The position numbers were made by a program, and so were the translations under genes. The notes below the pieces were generated by a model that did not search any database, was not told the DNA's origin, and saw only the letters and a program-made list of their open reading frames with translations. From NCBI GenBank assembly GCA_014529385.2, contig CM043958.1:74769169-74833168 (forward strand): a DNA stretch of 64,000 nt, written 5' to 3'. Below are positions 21,343-34,399 of this stretch, one piece after another; the first letter of the stretch is position 1, and the number at the start of each line of letters is the position of its first letter. Source of the DNA: Adiantum capillus-veneris. Lineage: Eukaryota; Streptophyta; Polypodiopsida; Polypodiales; Pteridaceae.

Positions 21343-22114
21343 TTGTAGCTTCGGCTAGTTGGAGTATCAAGCCGTCTCTCTCGTTTTCTGCGTCGTAGAG
21401 CGATGCTTTATGACTTTCAGATTCAGTCATAGCATTCTCTAACTTCTTCTGCAACTCTGCTTCCTTTTGTTTTGCTGTCTCAAGTGCTACTTCCTTTGCT
21501 CTGGATCTTTCTTTAATCTTGCTGACCAGTTCATGCACCATGTGCATGTCTTTTTCATCTTCATCTGTCAACTTGACAGCTCTTTCTGCCACCACCTCCG
21601 TAGGTTGTATTTTGTTTCTTTGATCCATAGACCTCTATGGCCTCCCTTCTTTCTCTGACAGAAATCCCTTTGTTGTGCAGCTTCAATGCATCTGCAATGA
21701 GCTGTGGAGTGATCTGTACTTCAACTGTTTCTCCATCCATGGCTGTCAACGTGGCTTTCCCATCCTTCTAATGGATGTTGCCAACTCATACACTCTTCTT
21801 GTGTCTACACCTGATGGTCTCGAGGTGAAGAACCTGTGTAAGTCAGCCTTTTCCAGGTATCTGCTGATGTTCTCTGATCTGCTATAGTCCACTAATTCTC
21901 GTGGGATCATAGGTACATCGACCGATTGCCCTTGAGGATCTCTGAAAGTCCCCCGGTAGATCTTTATTCCCTCTTTTTCTAGTACTGCTTCCTCCACCCA
22001 AGTCTTGGTTGGCTTGAGGGTTTCTATTGGAATATCAAAAGGTTCTGCCTCTGCAAGAGCATCCTTGATGGTTGGTCTTTTTCTCTTAGTTGCCGATGAC
22101 TTAGCGGAATCCAT
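21343..22114 (-). pseudogene. Copy B 3' ORFs a and b, N-terminal parts joined by a 1.1-kb deletion
   Basis: Reading leftwards, 22114-21600 matches the first third of ORF a (M-D-S-A-K-S-S-A), then jumps to the coiled-coil start of ORF b (E-V-V-A-E-R-A-V-K-L). Compared with A, positions equivalent to 17566-18678 (1113 bp) are gone. The join keeps GGAG, present at both A breakpoints. A private change at about 21770 also breaks ORF a. The coiled coil then runs to the A insertion at 21338. Confidence 0.82.
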
Positions 22115-24893
22115 GGATCCTGTAACTCCAATTTCAGAAGTTAGCGTCTTTTTAGTACTGAAAGCCGAAATGAAGCTTTTAACTATTCAAATGACTTGAA
22201 AATTGAAACATGAGCTATTCAGGGCCTAAGGATGCAATGTAGGTGAAATAATATGCAAACTGGGCTCAAAAACATGCTTGAGACATCATACGCGTATGAT
22301 GTCTTTTGTGTCAGAATGACTTCATATTGATTGTGCTTGTAGCTGATAGTGTATACATGAGTATCATATGCTTGGATTTGAGTTTGGATCCCATTTGGTC
22401 AAGTTTTGGCCAGTTTACTCCAGTTCAGGCTCTTGACAAAATTTTGAAAGGGAAATGGATTTTATGATCCAAATTGGATAAAACTTGGTGGATTACTTTC
22501 AAATGGCATGTAGAACACTTCTGTTTGGTGGTTGAAGCCCTGAGGTGCCAAAACCACATAGTGAGACATCATACGCGTATGATGTCTTTTAGTGCATTTT
22601 TGGACCAATTTTTTCTATAAGCTTGGATTTGGCTTTAGATAGGCTTATTCAGTGGATTTATGAAGTTTGGATAGATTTTGGGCTAAAAATGGCTCTGGAG
22701 ACATCATACGCGTATGATGTCTTTTTCATCAATTTTTCATGGGATTGGTTCTGTGGACTCTCCATGTGCTAGTGAAGGACTGTTTATACTCAAATCTTGG
22801 TTTGGACTTGAATATGTTGGATTTGGGACAAAAATAGGCTTTGTATGAAGAATTTTCTCTTAATTGGGCTAATGGGGTGATCCACTTGACCAAATGGTTC
22901 CAAACTTCATATGCAGCATGTATTAGATATATATAATGGATGTATGATGACAAATGAGCATTTTTGGCTCTGTAAGTGCAAATAGACATTATACGCGTAT
23001 GATGTCTTTTGTGTCAAAATGGTGCTTTTTGGTTCCAGATAGCTTGTAGAGGTGTTAATCAACAATCCTACAAAGTTTCAATGAGTTTGGAGTTATTTTG
23101 ACAAAATTAGAACCAAAAATCAATTTTATGGCCTACTTTGCGTCTTTTTGGTTTTCCTTGAGTTTTCTAACTCCAATTCTCATGATACTTGGTTCATAGG
23201 ATGTGATTAACATGTGGAATGAGGCTATGCACTCAAATGTTGAAATGGATGTGAAAATCATGCTGTGAGACATCATACGCGTATGATGTCTTTTCTTGAA
23301 ATGTTGGTCTTTTTGTGCAAAGAATGCTTTGTGCTAGTGCCCTAAGCCCTGCTAACTAGTTTTCAACTTAAAAAGTCATCAGTTTAGCTAAAAAGCCCCC
23401 TTATAGGCATTTCAGTCTCCGAAGTCGTCTTTTTGCCTTGGAGTTGAATTTCTTCAACTTTTCTTCTTGAGAGTTGCATTTCCAGCTCATTGGATATGTT
23501 GTGAAGCCACCTATTCGGTTGAACTTGACTTTGGCTCCCCGTTCTCCATCTTTCTCCATTTGGTTGCCCGAAAGCGTCTTTTTCACCATCGGTAAGTGAA
23601 TCAGCTTTCTTTTGGGTTTTGCTTGCAAACATAAGTCATCCATGTATATTTTAAGCTGCTTGTGAAGTTTCATGTCATTTGGTCGTCAATTTTAGCCGTT
23701 ATGCCAAAATGACGCTTTGTGTGTCCACAGCCGAATCGGTTGTTCCGACCTACTTTTGGTGGTCCAAACCTGGAGATACTCCATGGTTGCATTGCCCTCG
23801 ATGTTGTTAAGCTTCTTGAGAAGTTTTGTGTCGTTCCGACAACTTTTTTCTGATTGCCTCTTGCAGGCTCTGTTGACCTAGGGTTTTTCCAGTCGTTCTT
23901 TCTCGAGCTTTGAGTGCTAGAAACTCATCTCCTATACTAGGGTAACCCACATCTAAGTTCTTGCAAGGTTTGGTTAGGCGGTTGTGCCCCTACCTAGCGT
24001 TCCTCCCCATTCCCCGTCTGCTCTTGTTTCTTGGTTTTGGTGAGTTTTCGCGACAAAAGTTAACGATAAGCATCAAAAGCTTATGGCAACGAGTCTACCT
24101 CTCATGTCTGGTGTCCTCTGAGCTCTCGTAGCAGTCGTAGAAGGCGGTAGAAGACCGGATGCTCCTTTGTGCTCTTTGCTCTCTCCAAGAAGGTAATAGT
24201 GGAAATGAGCTTGATAGTGAAGTGAAAAATACTTAACTGCGGGCTTCCCGGATCACTTGTTACCAAATTTGACATGTGCTCCTATCTCGTCGTGAAATGC
24301 ACTTTAGGATTTGAAATTTCTCAATTTGGACTCCGTTTGACCTGTTTCTGAGAAATCTGTCCACTTTGCCAAAATTCTGTCATTTCGGGCTTTCCGCAAC
24401 TTTTTCAGAATTGTACCCAATTTTTATCCTGGGTTTCCCTTGTCATGAGGATCATCACCGTCTATTCTTTTCTTTTTTCCGATCTCATTTCACCTGCTTT
24501 TTTATTTTTCTTTTATTTTTATTAAGAAAATCATAAAAAATAAAGGAAAATAGCAAATTGAAGCCAAAAAATTCCAAACATACATGATAAATAGCTGGTA
24601 ACCCTGTGTATATGAATATACACTTCTTTGTGATTTCTGGACTTGGATTACCACTTTTTTCCACTTTTTAGCTCCAAAAACACTCTTATTTAGTGATATT
24701 TACACATATAGAGACCCAAATTCATCATTTGATCTCTTCTTGTTGCAAAACAAGGTATATAAGGGCATAAATATTATCAATATCCGCAATCAAACATAAA
24801 AAATTGCAAAATCATGTAAGACACTGCCCTTGTAATATAATTTTTGTTTTTCTTTGTTTTTTCCGCTTGTAGCTGCTTTGTAGCTCCTGTATA
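22115..24893 (-). other. Copy B noncoding spacer with five palindromes
   Basis: Counterpart of 14277-17049. Palindromes lie at 22282-22303, 22565-22586, 22700-22721, 22985-23006 and 23269-23290. A 24-bp RT active-site word sits at 23629-23652 and matches B RT at 28631-28653. No gene supported. Confidence 0.8.
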
Positions 24894-24907
24894 CCTCCCC
24901 CCCTCCT
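24894..24907 (-). promoter_or_regulatory. Internal polypurine tract of copy B
   Basis: AGGAGGGGGGGAGG on the minus strand, the same sequence and place as 14263-14276 in A, between the pol tail and the spacer. Confidence 0.7.
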
Positions 24908-24928
24908 AGTCTGAGTCCTCCCGGACGA

Positions 24929-25369
24929 CTATGAAGTGTCTGTGGGTGAAGCATTGTAGTTGTTTTGGTCATAAGTTCCCAATGCAATTGTAGAGCGACG
25001 ATACAACATTCTTTCCAATAAAGCTGCTCTTTGTTTGATTGAAGGATTGGTGGTCGGGTTTTGGGTTGGTTTTGGCACTTCGGTAGTAGAATCAGTAGAT
25101 GGATTCTTCATTACCTTGTTGTCTTTTTTCACAATCCAAATCTGCCTTCCGCTTTGCTTGTGCTTGCCACAAACTCTTTGCGACCCAAACCTGTGTTGTT
25201 CTGTGTGTTGATTTCCTCGCCTTGAAATACCTAGGAGTTTCCGTTGATTGTATTGAAGGAGTTCCTTTTTACAAATCTTTGGGATCCAAATTTGCTGCTG
25301 TAGCTTTGTGCCGTCATGAACTTCTTTGGAATCCAGATCTGTTTCACTTCCTTGATTGTCGGGGATCAC
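24929..25369 (-). pseudogene. Copy B pol tail with K-Q-x-W motifs (frameshifted)
   Basis: 146 codons ending N-Y-N-A-S-P-T-D-T-S as in A. Only two W motifs (Q-Q-I-W-I-P-K-I and R-Q-I-W-I-V-K-K) are in this frame; others are shifted out by private single-base changes. It overlaps the end of the integrase/protease-2 frame. Confidence 0.62.
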
Positions 25370-26600
25370 TCTGTTGTCTGGTATTGAAGACTCTGTTTGT
25401 GTTTTCTGGCACCACCTTTTTTGGTCTCCATACCAACTTTGACTCCGTTTTTTTCCAAGGTTGAGCTGTTATATTATTGCTTGTCTTCCTTATCCACTGT
25501 TGAGAATTCCTCGTCGAAGAGTAATCCGGTTGTATAGAAACTTTTGGTTGCCATTGCTTCTTCTTTTTCTCTGTTTGTTGTTTGCCCTTGTCCGTGGATT
25601 CTTCCTTTGGAGTTGGCTCTGTTCCTTTGGTGAACTTAACTGATTGACTTTCACCTTCGTATTTGATAAGCACTGATTTAGAACTCCAGTCAATCATTGC
25701 ATTGTATTGCTTCTGCCATGGTTGTCCTAGCAATAATGGATGTTGTGTAGCTTGGTCTTCAACCACGTAAAACATATGAGGATACACATATTGGTTAATC
25801 TGTATATGTAAAACTGTGCATCCGACAGTTTTGATTGCATTCTCAGAGTAACTCTTTAACTCTTGCTTGGCAGTTTGTAGTTTAGTGTCATTTGTCAATT
25901 GTCTATACAAACTGAGTGAAAGTAGGTTAGCTTGAGCTCCTGAATCCAATAGTGCTCTGGCTTTGATTTGGTTGGTTCCTACTTTGCATTCAATGATGGG
26001 TTCTTCTTTGTCATTATCCATTTCTGTTATACTGACTGCGTTTATTCGTATTGCTCCTTCATTGCGCTGTTTCTGACGCAGTAGTCTTCTTTTCTCCATT
26101 CTTTCCTTCGCCTCGGCTTGCGCTTCCTCCTCAATCTTTTTCTTTTTCTGGACACGCAGCTTTTCTTGATGTATTTTGAGAAGCATGTCTTGTGTTAGCG
26201 GCAACAGATACTTTTTCACTCTGCATCCACTAATCCAATTGGGCATTTCTTCTCCGTCTAATGTAGCAAGCTTGACGGCTCCACTTGGTGATAGATCTTT
26301 AATCACCAGAGGACCCATCCCTCGCTTTTTAAGCTTCTTAGCATGCTGTTTCAGAGTGTAAACTAGGACATAGTCCCCAACTTTAAACTCTTTAGTCCGC
26401 ACATGCTTATCAAAAAATTCCTTTTGTCGCCTTTTTTGAGCGTAGATGGAAGCTACTGCTTTTAGGCGAAGCTCATCTAGCTTTTCCAGGTCATCTATTC
26501 TATCAGAGAGCTCGTGCCCTGTCCACTCTAGATCCTTAGCCACCCTTAAGGTTGAAATCAAGAATTCTATTGGCAAGATAGCATTTAGCCCAAAAACCAT
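25344..26600 (-). pseudogene. pol: Copy B integrase C-terminus and second retropepsin-like domain
   Basis: 418 codons, longer than in A because the base lost at about 13567 in A is present. It contains the integrase C-terminal region, a charged helix, then A-L-L-D-S-G-A-Q-A-N-L-L-S and H-P-L-L-L-G-Q-P-W, and reads on to the first W motif of the tail (V-W-R-P-K-K). The near-identical second protease in two copies shows it belongs to the family. Confidence 0.87.
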
Positions 26601-26617
26601 GTTATATGGGGTCGTTC

Positions 26618-27403
26618 CTATGATGTTTTATACGCCACCCTATATGCCCATAATGTTGAATGTAACTTTTGGTCCCAGTCAGTTCTCGACTCAGATACAA
26701 TCTTCGTGAGGACCGTGCATATGGTTTTGTTTGTTGCTTCAGCTTGTCCGTTTGCTTGTGGATGATACGGGGCTGATTTCCTATGGATTACCATGAATTC
26801 ATCTAGAAGGATCTCTATCACTTCATTTATGAAATGTGTGCCTCGATCACTCACAATTTCTATTGGCAATCCATATCGTACAAAGACGTATTCATATAGA
26901 AATTGTGTCGTGGTCCTGGCATCTGCTTTTTGAGTTTCCTTTGCTTCGACCCACTTTGTTAGATAGTCTGTAGCCACAACGATGTATTGTGTATGAGTCT
27001 TATATGCAGGAGGCGAAATGGGTCCAACATAATCAATCCCCCATTTTGCAAAAGCTCTTGCCCCCATCATTGGTCTAAGCGGCATATCATCTCTTTTAAG
27101 TGGTACTTTGGTCCGCTGACAGTCATCACACCGTTTAACGTATTCCTCAGCGTCCATATGTAATGTTGGCCACCATATTCCTGAGAAATGGCCTCCACCT
27201 ACTCCTCCATGAGCTTGCTCTAGGATTATCACATACTCAGACTCTGATGCGCAAATCCTAAGCTGGTTGTCTTTACCTCTCTTATAGAGTTGATCTCCTA
27301 TTAAAGCGTAATCTCTAGCTTCTGTCTCTATAGATTTCTGACGAGCTTTTGACGTTCCTTCTGGGAAAGTTCTATTTGTGAGATATTCAACAATATACTG
27401 ACT
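26618..27403 (-). pseudogene. pol: Copy B integrase core and zinc module 2 (33-bp deletion)
   Basis: The frame 26618-27232 holds H-G-G-V-G-G-G-H, then jumps to I-W-W-P-T-L: 33 bp present in A (about 11959-11991) are missing, with CAGG at both A breakpoints. C-D-D-C and the D, D, E of the catalytic core are intact. The frame ends V-A-Y-K-T-S because one C is missing. Confidence 0.88.
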
Positions 27404-27682
27404 TCATTCTGGAGCGATCATTATCTGATATAATGTCGAATACTCGGCTGGCGGTTTTGATGAACATACAATACATACAGTGACATATTCATGTACGCTT
27501 TCTTTCATTCCTGGCCAATAGACTCCCAATTGTAACAAATTCCTATATGTGTTCCTTCTTGAACAATGAAATGCACATTCCTGAACATGTGCTTCGCGCA
27601 GATATATACTATATTCCTCAGGATTGATGCATAGTCGTAAAACATGATCATTTCCCAATTGATACAACCTTCCTGCAATCAA
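27404..27682 (-). pseudogene. pol: Copy B integrase zinc module 1
   Basis: 92 codons: R-L-Y-Q-L-G, H-V-Q-E-C-A-F-H and C-I-V-C, as in A. A B-specific stop (TAA where A has CAA) separates it from RNase H, and another stop follows I-A-P-E. Confidence 0.85.
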
Positions 27683-28945
27683 TTAAAGATTCTTGGATTG
27701 CTGAATAGAAATATGTTTTAGGTTGTATTCTCTTCTATCGAACTCTCCTCCATAGGTTAATAGGTCAACGACATTTTGAGACCACTTCGGTATCATTTCT
27801 ATGTTGAACAAGTACGCGTCTGGCATGTCGTCATCTACTCCTATAGGGTCTTCTCCATTCGTCAATCGCGAAAGATGATCAGCTCTAAGATGTGTTTTTC
27901 CTTTCTTTACTACTACCGTGAAGTCGAATTCCAGTAAGATAATGAACCATCTCACTATTCTCCCGGTATTGCATGGTTTATTCACTAGGTAGAGCAAGGC
28001 TTGGTGATCCGTAAAAAACACAAACTTGTTGGCTAGAAGATAATGCCGAAATTTCTTCACAGCATATATCATTCCTAATCCTTCTCGCTCTGTTGTGGTG
28101 TAATTCTTCTCTGCATGGTTGAGCTGTCGACTGGCGTAACAGATAGGAAAATCCATGTTTCCTTCTTCTGGCTGAGCCAGAATGCATCCTATTGCATATG
28201 CAGAAGCATCTATATGCACATGGAATATCTTCTCCCAATCTGGTGATTTCAAGACTGGAGCAGTAATGAGTGCCTCTTTCAATTTCTTGAATGATTCCTC
28301 ACATTTCTCTGTCCATTCAAAGTTCACTATTAGCCTGTAAAGTGGTTGGCCTATTATAGCGTACATGTAAATGAATCGTCTATAATATCCACAATGTCCC
28401 ATAAAGCTCTGTACTTGTTTCGCATTGGTTGGTCTAGGCATATCCACTATAACTTTTATCTTCTCTAAATCCGTGGATATTCCGTTTTGTGAGACAATAT
28501 GTCCCAGAATTCTGCCCTGTCGGACCATAAACACACATTTCTCAGGATTGAGACAAATGCGATATGTCCTACATTTCTCAAATACTTTTCTTAGGTGTTC
28601 TAGATGCTCATCTCTCAGTAGAGAATGTACACATAAGTCATCCATGTATATTTCTAGAAACAGCCTTAAGTATTCTTTGAAAGCATGCGTCATCAGCCTC
28701 TGGAAGGTTGCGGGAGCATTGGTTAGACCAAAAGGCATAACCCGATAAGCATAAATTCCCCACTCCGTTGCAAAAGCTGTTTTATGTTGATCTTCCAGTG
28801 CTATGGCTAGCTGGTTATATCCTGAAAAACCATCAAGAAAGGAGTATGCTGTTTTCCCTGATACACGCTCTAGAACATGATCAGTTATCGGCAGGGGATA
28901 ATTGTCCCTGATTGTTGCAGCATTCACTTTCTTTAGTTGACACAC
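27683..28945 (-). pseudogene. pol: Copy B reverse transcriptase palm and RNase H
   Basis: 420 codons in one frame, better kept than in A: palm with M-P-F-G-L-T-N-A-P and E-I-Y-M-D-D, connection, RNase H with I-D-A-S, T-E-R-E-G and T-D-H-Q. It opens just after the same V-C-V-N stop as in A. Confidence 0.93.
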
Positions 28946-29418
28946 ACTCGGAGTTTTCCGTTCTTCTTAGGTACTACCACAATCGGAGATACCCAATCAG
29001 TGTGTTCAATCTCGTATATGAATTCAGCTTCCATTAGCTTATCTATCTCTTCTTTGATTCGCTTAGCAAACGTATCATTATATGTGTATGGTCTCTGTCT
29101 GCTAGGCTTTGCGTCTTGTTTCAGTGGGATTGTGTGTTGGCATATCGATGGGTCAACTCCCTTTAAGTCCTTATAAGACCATGCAAACACATCCCTATAC
29201 TCTCTGAGAAGACTCAAAAGTCTCTCTTCCTCGCCTGGAGACAAATCTGTGGCTATGTAGACCGGTCTAGGTGGCTCACCTGGAGCTGCTAAATCAACTT
29301 TTTTTGCATCCTCCGGTCCGTCATAAGATTCGTTCTCCTTCCTCTCTCGAATAGGTGGGGTTAATATCACCTTCCTATCCTCTATTGTGAATTTCCTATA
29401 GTGAGAGGGAACATCCAT
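28933..29418 (-). pseudogene. pol: Copy B reverse transcriptase, N-terminal part
   Basis: 161 codons, ending K-K-N-G-K-L-R-V-C-V-N and TAA, essentially identical to 9722-10207 in A. The shared break is the important point. Confidence 0.9.
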
Positions 29419-30484
29419 GTTTTCCTTGATTTTGGCGTTTTTGTCCTCTCCACTCTCAATTTCTGTAGTCCAAACTTCTTTCAGAGTTTTCTTGAGCTCT
29501 CTGTACTTGTTTCTACGTTCTAGCTTGGACTCCGTGTGTTCTCTGTTGCGCTTGTTCTTTTCTGATTTTTCTGTTTCAGTTTTCGTTCCATTATTTTGAA
29601 CTTGATTTCTTGAGCCTCTTTTGTCTTTTGTCTTTTCCTCTTATTCTAGGCATCGGATTGGTTCTAACCCCTTTTGTTTTTTTCTTTGCTCTATAGTGTT
29701 TGGCGTTGTTTTGTTTGGTTCGGAAAATCATGAAATCGGACATCCGTTATAGTTTCTTCGTTTCCGCTTGAATTGTCCGTTGACTCGTTGTCTGCTTCAT
29801 TTCCCCACTCTGGATGATTGGGAATGTCGTGAAACACCTCTTCTTCATCTTCTTTTCCAGTGTATCGTTTTTTCAGTTTCTTTTTCGAGTACAGTTCTCA
29901 ACATGAAATACGGAACCACGTCGTACCCGTCCTTGTCGCAAAATTTCGTTGTGGGACCATCCGGAATTGCACAAACATCTAGGGTTGCTAGAATGTGTGT
30001 CCATTCTAATGGTTCAAACGTGTCCTCTGGAAAGGGTTCTCTACATAAGTTTCGTCTTCGATAGCCCTTTCTAAAACACATTCTTCTCGTTTCAGACTTC
30101 CACATTTCGAAGCTCCACACATCCATAACTCCTTGGGTTTACCTAACCAAGCTGGAAATTCGGATCCCGCCAAAGTAGCTGAATCAAACTCCTCTACCGG
30201 TGTTCGGTTCACATCTTTGTAGCTATGGTCTTTCAGGTTCACACGTGTAGTGGTTTCCATATTTCTCAGGTATATGTGATCGTAGCCCCAATCCTGGACC
30301 ATTTTCAACTGTCTCATGAATGGTCTTCCCAGTATGATATCATAGTTATTCTCCTTGCCAAAATCGACAATAGCAAAAGTATGTTCGTATTCAATGCCGC
30401 AAGAAGTCACTACAACTTTCTCTAATAACCCCATAGGTTTCTCCATGTGTCCATCTGCTAATTGGAGTTTCAACCTAGTCTTCC
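29419..30484 (-). pseudogene. gag-pro: Copy B protease 1 C-lobe and Gag-Pro tail
   Basis: Frames 30006-30473 and 29845-30126 carry the protease C-lobe (Y-D-I-I-L-G-R-P-F) and the acidic tail, with a frame break near 30030. Sequence from 29419 to about 29845 matches the Lys/Arg-rich tail of A but is broken by stops. Confidence 0.83.
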
Positions 30485-32239
30485 TTATTGCTGGTTTCCC
30501 CCATTTTTTCCAGATTTTTTTGTAGCAATGGCTACCCCAGCTCCGCTGTCTAGTATTGCCATTGTGTTCACTCCTTGGAATTCAACTGGTAAGGTTGTAT
30601 TCCCCTCTTCACCTTCGCAATACTCTCCGACCTTGTTTAAGGGTACAGGCTTAGCGTTCTTTTGTGGCTTGCTCAGCTCCTCAATGCTCTCTTGCAATCT
30701 CGATGTTGGATCTTTTATCCCGAATTTCTCCAAGCATTTTCCTACAGTGGTCCACATATGTGGTCTTAGCCTCAAAAGCTCAGCTAGAGTGATAGTGCAT
30801 GTCACTGGTGTTGACAAAATCTCTATCAATCCTTGCGAGTCCATGACTTTTTCTGATGAGATTTTTCGTGAGGGAAGTGCTCTAATCTCGGATTTTGCTT
30901 CATACTCTCCTAAGTATGAAGGTAAGGTATTCAGTGAATGAGGTTTGCTCTCCATTGTTCTAACAGAGCCCCCATCTCCCCAGTAAGATTGCAGATCCAA
31001 GTCCACTTGAGATCCTGCCTCAAATTCCACTATGGGAGGATTCTGATGTCCCTTTTCCCCATTTGTCTGATTAGCTTGGCAACTTAGCTCGTTTGCAAAG
31101 TTTGCCTCTCTCACTTGTTTCCAAAATTCATTGTAATCCTCATCTCTTCCGTAAGACCTCTGTATGACTGGATGAAAACTCTCTATCTCCTGATCGGTTG
31201 TGTTCAACACTATGCGGTCATCCTTTTGTGTATTTTCAGGCTTTTGTGCACTGGGAGTCTTTTCAGCTACCCGTGAAACGATAGTCTCTTGCTGAATTGG
31301 GTTTTCCTTTCCACAATTCATTGTTTCTTTTGGTGGTTCTAATAAGGCTTGTGCAGTCTCGATCATTCTCTGGCACATTTCAAGTCTCTGCTTTTCCAAT
31401 TCCGCGTTTGGGTATGTCATCCACCTCTGTTCTTGTGTTTGGTTGTTCCTTAACCTAGCTTCGTAAGCTCTCATCAGTGCGTCCAATGGTTCGTGTACCT
31501 TGTCGACTAGCACTGATCCCCCTGAGCTTAAGCTCGTTGTTTCTTTGATACTCTTTTGTTTCGTTCTTTCCGGGCTCATCTCTCGTTTCCCGTTTTGACT
31601 CTCAAGTTTTTCTAATCTAGCTTTAGTTTGCTTTAGTTCCTCAGCTAGAATAGCGTCTTCACGTTCTTTTCTCAACTTCATGCGTGCTTTTCTAGCTTTC
31701 CATGTGTTTTTCTGACTCCGCGGTCCTTGACTAACCACTTCAGTCGCTAACTTTCCATTCTCAGGTTCTCTAGTGGTTTTCTTAGCTTGAGCTCTAGTAA
31801 CAACTTGCGTTGGTATCAGAGTTTCATTTTCAGACCCACTGCTGGTAGGAATAGTTTCTAGCATATTCAATGTCGTCTTTTGCACTTTGTTTGGATTCTT
31901 TGAACAATCCTCAATGAAGTGAGTAACCCCACACTCAGTGCAATAAGCGTTAATTCTAATGATTTCCGTATGTGGGCAAACATTCATCAGATGGTCACCT
32001 CCACACTTGTAACAGGGTCCTAGTGCTGGTCTTGGTCCCGCTTGATTCGTCCTTTGTGGATAGGATGGTCTTTGTCCTGTTAACCCTCCATGAGCTATGA
32101 ACATCAAGGTTCTTGCGTCCAAATTGTATCTCTCTTCATCAGAAGCACTTGTAACTGTTGGTGTTCCAACATTCCCCATCATGCCCCATGGTTCTGGTTG
32201 TTTTGGTTCTTCTGGTGGGTAATAAACTGTCGGAGACAT
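30485..32239 (-). pseudogene. gag-pro: Copy B Gag-Pro middle: zinc knuckles, helix, protease 1 N-lobe
   Basis: 584 codons. Contains both short CX2CX3HX4C knuckles, the charged helix and the start of protease 1 (I-L-D-S-G-A-G-V-A-I-A-T-K), then leaves frame at a private indel (K-K-S-G-K-N-G) at about 30520. Confidence 0.87.
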
Positions 32240-33468
32240 GTGTGCACCCGATTCTTCGTAATAGGTTGAACAGGCACTAAGGCTTGTTCTTCCTGATTCT
32301 CTAAGGTTGGTGCATATCTAATGCCCACTGGTCTTGCTCCTGGTAAAGGTGGTTGTTGTCCCAATACCGGTTGCGGTCTTTCTATCCCCATAGGTCCAGG
32401 TACATTTCCCGTTGGGTATCGAGGTACTGGATGTATCTGAGGTGGTGCTAATTGAGCAGGAGGTGCATACTGGCGCTCCCTTACATACCCTTTGTTGTAA
32501 TAACACTCCTCTGTTGGATGATTTGTCCATTTTTGTTCAATAGCACACCATTTCAGTGTTTTTGGCAATGGTTTTTGGTATGGTGCCATCCTTTTTAGAG
32601 CATCTTCTATCATTTGCTCTACATTTGGCATGGTTGTTGTTTGAACATTCTTTTTAGTGGTAGTCTCGCTCGCTACGGAGGAGGAGCTACTGGATGCAAA
32701 ATCTGTATCCGCTGACACCTCTCCATAAACCGTACAGTTATCCACTAAGTACAATGCCTCTCTCGTTACTTGCTCGAAACTTGTACAAGCTTTCAAGTGC
32801 AAGTCCTTCTTGAGAGTGTCGTTCCTCAGTCCCTCAATAAAGAGAACAGATAGTCTGTCATCTTGTGGTCGTTCACGTACTGGACATCTCTCAATGTATT
32901 GTTTGAAGCGAAGTGAAGCTTCCTTCACTTTTTCGTGTTCTCTCTGTTTAAAAGCATATATTTGTGAGACCGTATTGTGCTTAATCCCTCGTTTTGAGAA
33001 TTCCTCAGCAAACTCTCTTAGCAAATGGTCAATGTCATGGAATCCCCCTATGTTCATTGGTTGAAACCATGTCAATGCAGTACCTTCTAGAGTAAGACCA
33101 AATCCCTCGTATTGTGTATGGAAATCTGTTATCTGCTCAGCTCTTAAGACTTGCTTAAAGAGTGACACATGTGCATACGGATCTCCTGAACCACCATACT
33201 TCTTGGGCATACACTTGGCTACTTGAGATGGTCTCATACGTCTATGATCTGCTACCAATCTCATTGCTCCTGTGTCTCGGCTAAAGCTTTCTCTAGCATC
33301 ATGGACTTCATGGGTTACCCTTGTCGGTTCCTCTGCCCTGAATCTACTACTGGGAGGTAAATGTGATGGTTCCGCTTCAAACCTTGGACCTGGAGTGGTA
33401 TAGGTGGGGATTGGAACTGCACTACCTCGATTCGTCTCCATTGACTCTCTGGAATGTAATGATCCCAT
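32179..33468 (-). pseudogene. gag: Copy B gag capsid and Pro-rich region
   Basis: 429 codons with the complete capsid in one frame (K-Y-G-G-S-G-D-P through F-E-Q-V-T-R-E-A-L), then the Pro/Gln-rich stretch. It overlaps the following frame where a private indel occurs near 32265. Confidence 0.88.
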
Positions 33469-34399
33469 TGGTCCGAGCTTCGAGTCCCAAGGTTGACTGA
33501 AAGAGTCAGCAACTGAGTTCTTTGTCCTCCTGTTGTCATTGAGTTTTGCACTCCATTTGTTGGTGCTGGTCTATGTGAGCTAGAAGTAACATAATACTGA
33601 TGTAGTGGTCCCCCAAAGTATGTATATCCTTCTAATTCTTTCTTGCCCATTGTTGAGTATTGCCTGCCATACTTATCGTAAGCGGCAATTTTCACTTCCG
33701 ATCCCTCTGTGTAGGTAAAGACATAAAGTCTTTTTTTGTCTGTCAACTCTCCGGTGTAGGGTTCTTCACATCTATAATAGAGATCTTGCTCCCCATTATT
33801 ATATTTGTACAGCCCCACATAGATGTTATCAGTGTTGATCCTTGTAGTTTCATTCTCTCTTCTTAACCTCGCATTAGGGAAGTTCATTATTGGTGCTTTC
33901 TCCTCGAGTTCTTCATCTATTTTGGCTTGGTGCCCATCAATCCCCACTTGTCCACAATGTTAGGGTTTAGGACTACCAAGTACATGGTACCCTCGTCATC
34001 TAGATATCTATCTCCGCTATAGCTCACAGGCACTAAGTCCTTGAACTCACTAGGTCTCTCTTCTATCTTTACACAATAGCGGTCCATTCCATCTTTGTAG
34101 ATCTTGGCACCTTGCTCATTGTCGTACTGGTATTTTATGAACAATAGCTTCATTGTGGCGGAAGGGTTTGATGATCCTGCTGCCATATTTTCTCTGTTGT
34201 TCAGGTTCAAGTGTTCCAAGTTTTCGGTGAAAATCTCGTAAGATCTCTCCGAAGAAGTATCAGAGACACTTCCTTCAAAGATCGGCTCTAATGGTTGCAC
34301 CCAACTTTGGTTTACACTTCCCTCGGTTGATATGACACTTGCTGGTTCCCCTTGTTTTGGTTGATTATTCCGGAGATTCCTGCCCGATCTCAAATTCAT
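33315..34399 (-). pseudogene. gag: Copy B gag N-terminal domain
   Basis: The start ATG is at 34399-34397 (M-N-L-R-S-G-R-N-L). Frame 34399-33917 covers the Ser/Glu-rich start and most of the unrecognised domain, then a private indel moves to frame 33947-33315, which holds the domain end (Y-T-Y-F-G-G-P). That frame drifts after R-T-Q because one G is missing compared with A. Confidence 0.82.
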
